From contig JBCAML010000018.1 in NCBI GenBank assembly GCA_038503075.1, positions 1,240,001 to 1,304,000 of the forward strand: a stretch of DNA of 64,000 nucleotides. Reading direction: 5' to 3'. A program made the translations under genes and the position numbers. The notes under the pieces are model-generated. The model saw nothing but the letters and a program-made list of their open reading frames with translations, made no database searches and was not told the origin of the DNA. Every line of letters begins with the position of its first letter. Position 1 is the stretch's first letter. This document shows positions 1 to 9,784 of the stretch, one piece after another. Origin of the DNA: Gyromitra esculenta. Lineage: Eukaryota > Ascomycota > Pezizomycetes > Pezizales > Discinaceae.

Positions 1-1322
1 ACGGCAGAGTTAACACTAGAGGGCACTGCAGCAACCCCAGAAGTAACATCCGAAACAACAGAGCTAACACCAGAAGCAACTGCTGTAGGTACTGCAGCAG
101 CCTCAGATGTGACGCTCGAGACGGCAGAGCTAGCACCAGAAATCACAGAACTTGCACCAGAAGCCACAGCAGATGTGACGCCCAAGACGGCAGAGCTAGC
201 ACCAGAAGCCACAGAACTTGCACCAGAAGCCACAGCAGAGGTGACACCCGAGACCACAGCGCTAACATCGGAAGTGACAACAGCAGTAGCAGAAGTGACG
301 TCCGAGACCACAGAGCTAGCACCAGAAGCCACAGCAGATGTGACGCTTGCGGCCACAGAGCTAGCACCGGAAACCACAGAGCTGACCCCAGAGACTGCAG
401 CCGTAGGTACTGCAGCCGCAACAGAAGTGACATCGGAAATCACAGAGCTAACATCTGAAGCCACAGCAGAAGTAACGCCCGAGACCGCAGAGTTAACTCC
501 AGAGACCACAGCTGTAGATACTGTCGCAGCAGTAGAAGTGATACCTGAGACAACGGAGCTTGCGCCGGAAGCGACATCCGAAACCGCAGAGCTAACCTTA
601 GAGACCACAGCTGTAGGTGCTGCAGCCACACCAGAGCTGACATCAGAAACCACAGAGCTGACATCTGAAGACACTGCAGAAGTGGCACCGGAAACCACAG
701 AGCTAACCCCGGAAACAACAGCCGTGGGTACTATAGCCACGCCAGAAGTGACGCCCGAAATAACAGAACTAGCACCAGAGGCCAAAGCTGTAGGTGCTGC
801 TTTAATATCGCTCACAGCAGAGGTAACGCCCGAGACAGCATTTGAGAGCACAGAGCTAAGTGGTAAACCCAGAATTCCTGATCCCGAGGTTCCTGTCACA
901 GTTGCTGACTCAGTGCCTGCCACAGTGGTGGGTGCTGACGCTGAAGATACCGCAGAGCCGGAACTTGTTGATCCACTTGTAGTTGGAGTGTCCGACGGCA
1001 GGACGTAAATAGTAGTTGTGATTGTTGGGTCAGCGGCTGATGAACTTGGCATAGCTGGAGTGCTGGCAAATAATGACGACAGAAAGGCATTGAGATCAGT
1101 GCTGGATGCAGTTTTTCCTGGATCTGATACAATAGTTGACGGATCGGAGGCGGCCGTTACAGTAGTTGTGTTAGTGGATATCTGTCTCTTGATGTGCCTA
1201 GGGAAATAGTATTTCGGCGAGTCGGCAGGAACTGCATCTGTATTAGGAACGGCGGCAGCAAACGCAACTAGCGATGATAGAGCTGGTAAGGCGATAGCGA
1301 AGGCGATCCGAGGCGTCTTCAT
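1..1322 (-). CDS. Secreted Ser/Ala/Val-repeat cell-surface protein, 3' end outside the window
   Basis: The minus frame is open from ATG at 1322 to the window edge, 440 codons with no stop and no needed intron. Residues 1 to about 24 form a signal peptide (MKTPRIAFAIALPALSSLVA, then FAAAVP). A dibasic KR at residues 45-46, followed by Q, looks like a Kex2 processing site. Residues 47-150 are Ser/Thr-rich, as in O-glycosylated wall proteins. From about residue 150 to the edge the protein is a degenerate repeat built on variants of SGVSSVVSGATSAV. I see no cysteine in the translated part. Such proteins are usually wall-bound or secreted, but I do not recognise a named family. The C-terminus, where a GPI signal might lie, is missing. 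The opposite strand reads as a Thr/Glu/Pro/Ala-rich ORF of 299 codons, a by-product of the repeat. The gene call is firm; the function is inferred from composition. Confidence 0.8.
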   Translation of the reverse strand, partial: MKTPRIAFAIALPALSSLVAFAAAVPNTDAVPADSPKYYFPRHIKRQISTNTTTVTAASDPSTIVSDPGKTASSTDLNAFLSSLFASTPAMPSSSAADPTITTTIYVLPSDTPTTSGSTSSGSAVSSASAPTTVAGTESATVTGTSGSGILGLPLSSVLSNAVSGVTSAVSDIKAAPTALASGASSVISGVTSGVAIVPTAVVSGVSSVVSGATSAVSSDVSSVVSDVSSGVAAAPTAVVSKVSSAVSDVASGASSVVSGITSTAATVSTAVVSGVNSAVSGVTSAVASDVSSVISDVTSVAAAVPTAAVSGVSSVVSGASSVAASVTSAVASGASSVVSDVTSATAVVTSDVSAVVSGVTSAVASGASSVASGASSAVLGVTSAVASGASSVISGASSAVSSVTSEAAAVPTAVASGVSSVVSDVTSGVAAVPSSVNSA

Positions 1323-2560
1323 TTTGGCTACCGTGGTTTTATTTTCCCACTCTTTCTCCTCTCTCTTCAGTTGGATGTATCTTCGAAAAAACGTTACTTC
1401 AAGGAAATATTGAGTTGAAGCAGCGCACTATGTAATGGAATATCAGTTCGCCAGCTGGAGGGATGTTATTGATACTGGTTTTCGTGAAACGAGTGGACGG
1501 CTTGACAGTGCAAAACAGAAGCGGGAAGGTGAATCAAAAGAACGTGGGGCCTGTCAAAGAGAAGACGGTAAAAGAATGTGTCAGCGCCCAATACCAGGAA
1601 CGTAGGGGGAAGTGTGGTGTTATAGAAATTGAGGAAGTGGGTGGGTGTTGGGGACGGGTGTGGTTAAAAGGGGTACAAAGTGAAACCCACGGAGCAAAAC
1701 TCCAAGCGAAATCAACAACAAACACTCAGACCCAATCCACCTTTAAAGCAACGGGAGTGGTGTTCCTTTTGAAAGTGTTGCCTTCGTCGAAACAACTCCC
1801 TGCCAAAAATAGCTATTCGTAATTCGTTTTTCTGAGAAATCAGCGGACTTTATTTAGCGAATTAGCGGGCTTCCTCTAGCAGCGTTTCGAGTAACAAAGT
1901 TTCCAAAACGCGATACGAGGCTTTATCCGCCACAGCAAAGAAAGAAAAAAAGCACAAAACTAGCCAGCCACCAGGATGAGCAGAACTCACCAGTGCTAAC
2001 TACTACCCAAGAACAAGATCAACTTCAATGTGTTCACTGCAAAATATCCGTTGTCGTGAGATGAGATAGGATCGCCGCTGATTTTCAAGAGGCTCTAAGC
2101 TGGAGGAATGTACTCTGAGACAGCGTCTTCCACTAAATGTCAAGCGGGATGCGAGCAGCAGTAACAGCAGCAAAAGCAACAGCGGGCAGGCAGGCAGGTA
2201 CAGGCAGCAGCGACAGTAGCAGAAGCGACAAAAGAATGGAACCGGAAAGGGGACAACAGAAGAAACCTTTCCAGGGGAAGAAAAACGAGAGAGAAAGCCA
2301 ATAAATGAGAGTGGGAGAAGAAGATCAAGGGAGTGTGAGTGCAAGAGCAGTAAATTGCGCTGCAGGCAGGTACGACGGACGGGGCGCCAAAACGAGCGTG
2401 ATGAGAAGCGGCGAGGGAGGGGGCTATTGAGAGAGGGGGGAAGTCAGCGACAGATCGATCCCAGAGGAGGCAGGGCAGCTGTTGCAAGGGATGGGTGAAT
2501 GGGAAACTGGGGCAGGAGAGTAGGTAGATAGAAGGGTCCGGCACAGCTGCCTGCACAACG
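1323..2560. other. Upstream region of the repeat-protein gene, purine-rich on the plus strand
   Basis: No gene is supported here. From about 2140 to 2540 the plus strand is strongly purine-rich with CAG/GCAGG-type low-complexity runs, so the complementary strand is pyrimidine-rich, as fungal promoters and 5' leaders often are. It probably holds the promoter and leader of the minus-strand gene starting at 1322. Open frames of 113-138 codons on the minus strand are compositional artefacts. Confidence 0.4.
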
Positions 2561-5500
2561 CGTAATAAGCTACTTACCTTTTCGCAACGCTGAAATTCTA
2601 TAGTTACCTGGAGTAATAAATAAAATATTTATTAGGACACAATGGTGACGACGGCAATAAAGAATATCTTCAAAGTATATAAAACATAAATAAATAAATA
2701 AAAATAAAAAAGACGTTAAAATAGAAAGGGAAAAGGTGAGGTGGTGAGGTACCACAAAAGGTACGTTGGAGGTATTAGCGGTTGTGTAGTTCAGATGAAG
2801 AAAGTCGAGAGGCACGGGAAAGCCGGTCAACAACCAAATGACGCGCAATTAAATGCAGCAGTACGTAGCTGCTCTTCCTACAGATCCTTTAAGGTTGGTC
2901 AATTCTGCGCCCAACTAGCGAAACCACTTCTTTTTTAGCCTTTGCGATGTCAACACCAGCGCCCAGTAGCATCCCAAGCTGGCCTGAGAGACAGAAGCCA
3001 GAAGCCAAAACCCCCAAAAAGACACAAATCCAGCCCGCGCTGCGTAGTCGCCTTCATCTCGTTTCCTCTTTGATCCCACAAGTGAACCGATGGCTGGGAG
3101 CTTCCGCTTTGGGACTGCTTCGTTTCGGGTTCGCAAGCTGCGACAGGGGGTAACGTGCAATGGTTGGCTGCAACGATCCATGCAGCCCCAGGAGGGAAAA
3201 TAGATTGCAGCAAGGATTGCGACATGGCAGATTCGGAAAGGCCCCGCATCTTCCGGTCTTCTTCCCCTCACCCTCATCTCCGTATTTCGTAGCCGTAGGG
3301 TCTACCGACCGTTAGAACTCAGAAGGATTAGATCTCCGAGCTTCTTGGTCAGGGCCCCGCTGGAGTTTTCGATATAACTATAACTCTGACTATATGTGCA
3401 CGAGTAAAGTTGCAAGTTCAGGGAGATTGGGAATTTAAAACCATATCTATACCAAGGGTATACTGGTACCTAGTATAATACATGTGATTTACAAATGTAC
3501 GTGGACCACTTTTACGGCAGCGCCATGCTCTAATTGGGATCAAGTCACTGTCCTCTTCAGGTCCCATTTACACCAGTTTGTGGCGAGGGAATCTACCGTG
3601 TAGACGCGAACACCAATTTTGGTACGACTGCCTAGGTATCTTGCGATCTTTTCGTGGTGTTCGCGCTTAATTGATGCTGTGTGCTACATCTAGGTACGCG
3701 TGGGCGCTCGATTCGCGAGAGGTTTCAACCCAGATTTTCCCAGGAACAGATGTCCACCTGGGGCGGAAAGTCCAAGCTTGTATGGGGTAAGGGTTACTTC
3801 TGCCGATTGTGGTTTGCAGCTCCACGCGCCAAACACCCACTAGGACTTTTTTTAGCTTCTAAGACAGCCCTAACCCTCACGCTGGGAATAGCTGGACCGT
3901 TCGTCCCTTTTGTTAGATCGACCCTAATATCTGATCAGGATGCGGCGCTTAATGGACAGCTTAGCTGAAGGGTCCGGTTAAGTAATTGTATCCCCCCTAA
4001 AATAAATACCTTTGTTTTCCACTGGGCACTCATTTCACCTCACAGAAATTTGCAATTTTTAATTTCCCAGTGCCATGCATCTCATGGAAGCTAAACCAAG
4101 GTCTATACATTCGTACATGTATTTATCCAATAAATTGAAATGCTTGTTGGCTGACATGCCTTGCCACAACCACCCGCGGCGCATACATGTATGCTCTATA
4201 GATGTCCCAAAAACGGATGTACCGCTAAGGTACTTGGAGAATGGATCGACAAAGGTCTCTCCGGATCCCCCCGCCAGCATCGGCATCACGTTTTACGCCT
4301 ATCAAGGTTTTGCTAAATAAAGGGCACACCCGCTGGCCAGATTCAGCCCTTGTGTAACGAGTCCTCGGTTTAGGTTTTTTCCCTCCTGAATTTATCTTCT
4401 CGAACAGGTGCCAGTACCTATTGATGTATGATTATACCGACAAGTTGAAGTTGGAAATTTTTATAGTCGGATGCGGTGCTGTAACCTGGCTAAGTAAATT
4501 CGCAACGAACATCGAAGAAGATTGAGGTGTTCGAGAAGAAAGTCCTTCAGGGGTTCCAGGGTAAATATTAGCTTTCTCTGAAGCGAGTGTCCAAATCGCC
4601 CCCAACAAACACCATCCACGAATTATCACTCGAAGCTAGTCGTCATGGTCGGAGCCTCGGTATCGAAACGTAAGGACTGAACACTGCTCTGTGTGTGTTT
4701 TTAAGTAGCGCCAATTCAGCTATCGATATTACCATAATATCTAGCTCCTCCAGTCCCTCACACGTCCGTTGAGGGGCGGAAACAATACGGAGCAAATGTC
4801 TACCCACTTTTACCTGCGTTCGCTGCTGCACTGACCACAAGAACACACGGTTGGATTTGCCTGAGGTTCGTCCGGCTCGGCTAGTCTTCTTAGGTAGACT
4901 CTCACTAAACCCCAAGTTGTCGTCGCAAGTTCATCTCAAAACAAAGCTTGGACTAGAAGTCGAGATGAAACCGCAGATTTTCTAGACTACCTAGCGAGAC
5001 AGATGCCAAGTCGTCTGAAGATATATGTAAGCCAAGAATATGCGTATCGTAGAAATTCTCGTGTAGCCATCCTACTTCAAAACCAATCGGCGCCTCTAGC
5101 GACGCTTAACGAGAAACATCGCTAACGAGAGAAAATGTGGTTGCGCAAAGCCTCATACACCATGCTACAATTGATTTATCAACTGTTTAATCGTGACAGC
5201 AATTAGTACTGTGGGCAATCACTACCTATTTTAGGTGTACCTAGTGTCCGCGCCATGTGACATTAATATGTCTGCTGTACACGCCTAGAGTTTGATTAAT
5301 GCCTCTCTTTTGAGCACCCTTGTTCTATTTCGGATGATGCATTGTCTCCTTGTACGAGTATACCAGTGATTGCTTCTCCCCTCCTTCTTCTACCATTGGG
5401 GCACCGTATAGCGAATTTTGGTCTTTCCCCGCTCGTCCCTGAGAAAAGAAGGAAAAGAAAAACCTCACCTCCCTAGATCGACAAGCCTCGCTTCAACGAC

Positions 5501-8500
5501 TATACCATGGGAGCGTCCTCTTCTAAACACGTTTACTACTCCCAATGGGAAAGTGTTATGTGAACTTATGTTCGGAGCCCCCCCGCTTGTTTCTTTATCG
5601 TGTGAGTGTGTATGGTACTATCGGCGTTGGTGCTGTACAGGCACGGGTTCTCACTCGTAATGCGTTGTCTCGAAACTGAGGCAGGACCTGGTTTAAGGCA
5701 GTTATCTAAGCCTCATGTGAGATGATGGGTATTGGATAAAATATTAGAAGAATTTGGTTGGGGTTCTAGAGTGCCTATGGGAACATCATTCAGCATAGCG
5801 TGGTGTGTGTTTTTCTGGAAACAGCAGTATATGCGGGAATTCAGGAAACACCCGCTGTACAGAAAAAAGAGTCATCCGTGGCCGGCAATGAAGTATACTA
5901 TCGATTCAAGAGAGAGAGCTATAAGAAATAGTTCTCAGAGGCGAAAACTGATGGGGCTGGGGGTTAATTTCTAGTGGGACAGGACCCTTCCAGGCATCCA
6001 CCCTGCTTCGTCTCATCTACATCGAGATTATCTTCATCAGCGTCCAAGACACATATCATTAATGTGATATTTCTTTCCCCCCCCCGACCGCTGTAAATAT
6101 ACTTTAAAGTGATCGGGATTTGACGAAGAAAAAGTAAAACAAGTCACACAAACCTGAGATTGCGCGACATGAACTTTGTCAGAGGGCTTTGGTGACGGTA
6201 AGCAACATGCAGCGATCGAGCTAAAATCCCCGGAGAGCTGCAGTGTGGCGTTGCCAAAACTTGCCAGGTGCGCGGTAGGTAGCACATGGGAAGACGCACG
6301 ATTGCGGCTGTCTCGAGACGTGGTTGTATGTGGGAAACTCGTTGAAAATATCGAAAATCATAACAGGTAACTTCCCGCAGTGGTATTATAGAATAGTACA
6401 CGACACTAGGTGGTTGGTGTATGCTTAATTGGGAGTATATGTGTTCATAGTACTGGTTCTATTTGGAGTAGTAGTAGAACATGGCCATGGGGCGCTAGAT
6501 CTTAAAATTGTTACTCTCGTGTAATGATGACGATGGTATTTTCGTATTGTATGCTTATGAAGCATTAAGTGGATGAATAAACATAATACAAAACTGAAAA
6601 CGACTTATATCATCGCATAGAAAGAAATAAGTCGAACTTATGTTATATCCGACATCAAACTATCTTCTTGGTGGGTATCTCGGGTACTGCGCCTCATCTC
6701 GTTGCCAGTGATATGTATTTTAAGATGGATTAGTATTCTGCTTTGTCATGATGTAGAGGGCTGATTATAGAGGGTTTTTGGTTTGATGGTCATTAGATGG
6801 CCGCTGTGGCTGTTTGTTCTTGTACCCCACACGTATCTGATGCGAGCATATAATATCACTCGGATGCAAAACACATGGTTTGTTTAAAGGTTGATGGTAG
6901 TTCTTTTCGTTCGAATCAAAGCCAATCCCATAGTGTGATTATGGTGGATTGTCATCCTAGTGGGGTATATTAATGCCAAGTAGCCCCAGTAGATGCTTTC
7001 GCGTGGTGACTGCTGCATTAAATTTTCTTCGGCTGTAAGTGTACGGTATTACAACAAGGCTTTCGAATTTCAGATCTTCCATAGTAGGATTATTTAGGCG
7101 CTTGCGGGATTTCTCGGTGTATCAGATAAATCTCTGTTTGATTTGATCCGCGGTCCTCTGAGCCGAGTGATATCTCGAGATTCCCTAAGGAGTCAAAAAT
7201 CTGTTCGTTGGTCTATTTTATAACTTTATAATTATCCTAGGTTTCGTGCATTTTGACCCCCTTGACTTGAGTGAGATATATGAGAGTGCATACATGTACT
7301 CATTAAACGTGCCGAAGATGGAAGCCGAATGGGGGACTCCAATTTGGTATGTGTGATGATGATGGTGGTGCCGAGGATTGCCCCAGCAACCCTCTTTGGT
7401 GAATAGTTTATAACGCATAGGGCATGAGAGGATATTGACACGGCTACTATAATCGACCTCACGGCCTAATAAAAATAGTCATCATTTTATTCCTTTGCTG
7501 CTTGTTCTTGCCTTTGTCGTCTCAGGCATTTTCTCTAATCTTGCATGAAATTGACTATGCACACAACCATCTAACCCAAAGATAGGGTTATGTGTATCCA
7601 TTGTGTCATTTTTCCTAAGTGCTGACCCCTTATAGGTATTCATAGTGCTGTTACGACTCCTAGTGGCTCTTTCAGATGTCACCGGTGCCATTCTATCCTC
7701 TTCGGTGTATTGTTGGGTATTGGAAATCTCCCCCTACCTTGATGGTTTCAATTTTTCTCGAATTTTGTGATAGCTTTTTCGCATTGATGATGTGGAACTT
7801 ATTGGCATCGATGATAAGGCCTCCTCGAGGACCCTGGTAGTTCTCTATTTTTTGCTACTAGGCAGCTATAATGGAGCTAAATCTTCACGAAAACTACGCG
7901 TAATTTGCTATTGGGCCAAGGAAACCATCGAAATTGATTGTTATCTGGGCTCTATGGTTGGCTTCTCGAAATGCATTAGGCCAATTTTGATAGCCGTTAG
8001 AGGATGATGCTGTTGTGGTGGTGATGGTGATGACACAATCCTCTATGAGGATTGTTAACTTCGGCGTTTCGAGATGTTTCATACGATAGGTTCGTCTCCA
8101 CCCTCTCACTACCTTGGCTGTTGTCGGTATGAGGCACGATATCACTTATACGAGTGATCGGTGATTACCGACCAGCGACCATTTAAGGATTAGGAGGGTG
8201 AGGAGGAGCTTTGTGCGGGCAATATCTGCCAGGGGTGTGGTGGTGGTCTGGTGGTAGATTCGTTTATATCACCTACTACCTTGGCTGCTGGTATGGAGCT
8301 GGGCACGAGACTAGTCTGATGGCAAAAATTTGCGTGGAGTGGTTAACTGTACCATCATGTGCACCGTCATGCCCATGTTTGATGTTAGAGCCTAGTGGTA
8401 CTATTTTGCGGCCGGATATGTCGGAAAGTTGGGTGCGACGGGCTTTCAGAAACCCTCATAGTATAATCTCCAGAATGGCCTCGCTGAAGTGCGATCAATT

Positions 8501-9561
8501 TATATATTTCTCTTGAACTCAGAGTGTAACTCTCACCCTTGAAATCAATTTCAATGGTGGTGGAGTTTCTCCTGTCAGTGTAATGGGAGTAAAACCGTAT
8601 CCAACTCGAAGAACCATAGTAATCCATGATGATTCCTAGGGGAAGATTTAAACGGGGGTGAACTTAACCTTCTTTGAAGAAACATAAACAGCTAACCATT
8701 GATACGCTTAGGGCCATTATATATCAGTCTCTCAAGGAAGATGTAAGAGGAAGCATAGTGATGTTAGGAGGTAGCTGGGGTGGTGAGGAGGGAGGGCGAG
8801 GTTTAAAGGAACGGTTTACAATAACCTTTGCTTGAGGGAGATAAGTAAGCGGTGAATTCGATGTCGATGGAACAACAGATTGTATATAATGCAGGCTCTG
8901 GGTTAACAGTAACTTGGTTTGTTACTTGTTCTAAACTGGAGAAGTAAAAATGAAGTATCGTATATAGACTAGGGAACAGAAAGTCAGTCTACAGTTAGAT
9001 AAAAATACGGTTGGGGGACTCCGAATCCCTCTAGTAGAACATCGGATTGCAAGTCAATAGTGTAGCCCACGAGGTGAGCATGTTCGAGCATTACAGAGTG
9101 CTCGAACATACTGTAATGGCGTGTTTACATAAGCACCGAGCGGACAGACCAGGATATAATCAAAAAAAAGGAAATCGATTACTAGTTTTGTCGATCTCGT
9201 AGCATAATACCGTAATAAAAACCATTTAAGTTGCTCAAGCATCCCTCGAGAACCTCGGGTCAATATTTTACTAAATGTTCGAGCACCACAAAGCCAACCC
9301 CCACGGGCGGTCTTGTGAACTACGCTATAAGTTGAATTTTGGGGTAGCATATACGCCTACAGAATTTTGACAGTAGCATGCCAGTGTTTTAAACATCTAA
9401 CAAGTTAGGTCTATTGGCGAGATTGCTGTGGGAGATATGAAGTCTATATCAAATTGTCCCAAAATGTGGAAGATTGTGTATTCTCATCATGAATTATATC
9501 ACTCGAATTTGACTACCACTCATTTTGCCGAAACCCTCGAGAATAGATGTAGGTAGAGTCG
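2561..9561. other. Gene-free, AT-leaning intergenic DNA
   Basis: About 7 kb with only short, unrelated open frames of at most 120 codons, none with a recognisable domain or splice-consistent extension. Low-complexity GAT/GGT patches occur near 7357 and 7995-8030. Three copies of the octamer TACATGTA lie at 4114, 4184 and 7291; the second sits in a 14-bp palindrome at 4181-4194. It looks like decayed intergenic or transposon-derived DNA. Confidence 0.5.
9080..9117. repeat. Nested inverted repeats able to form a hairpin or H-type pseudoknot
   Basis: The 11-mer ATGTTCGAGCA at 9080-9090 is followed, after an 8-nt spacer, by its exact reverse complement at 9099-9109. The spacer contains TTACAG, which is complementary to CTGTAA at 9111-9116 just beyond the second arm, so the pairings interleave. 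A third direct copy of the 11-mer is at 9275-9285. No gene is associated. It may be a transposon remnant. Confidence 0.6.
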
Positions 9562-9784
9562 CTCCTGGGTGTACGACGAAACTGGAGGTGTGACGAATCT
9601 CACACAAAATCAACGGAACGTGACGAAAAAACTCGAAAAAGTAAATAGCACCTATGCTAAGCTAATATAATTCCCCTAGTAGCTCGAAAAAGGAAACGCT
9701 TTAAGTTTATGGATTTTAATTCCTAACTTTTTAGAGAATTCGTCACGCATCCATGGCCAGTTTCGTCATACATATGCATCCAGG
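9562..9784. mobile_element. MITE-like element with imperfect terminal inverted repeats
   Basis: The left end (9562-9601) and the reverse complement of the right end (9734-9784) align. They share CCTGG, then a GTAYGACGAAACTGG block, then GTGACGAAT followed by CTC or TCTC. The right arm carries small insertions relative to the left. The interior, about 130 bp, is AT-rich and non-coding. Length (about 220 bp), terminal inverted repeats and no ORF fit a non-autonomous DNA transposon. I could not identify a clear target-site duplication or a superfamily. Confidence 0.5.

Noticed and set aside
109..1008. Plus-strand Thr/Glu/Ala-rich ORF of 299 codons
   Set aside because: It is the antisense reading of the repeat array in the minus-strand secreted protein, which has a signal peptide, a Kex2 site and a longer uninterrupted frame.
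2003..2556. Minus-strand frames of 113 and 138 codons rich in Leu, Ser, Cys and Phe
   Set aside because: They overlap in different frames in pyrimidine-rich DNA and show low-complexity translations without domain or splice support.
2915..3277. Overlapping minus frames of 99-120 codons
   Set aside because: Two frames and the opposite strand are open together, a composition effect. No domain recognised.
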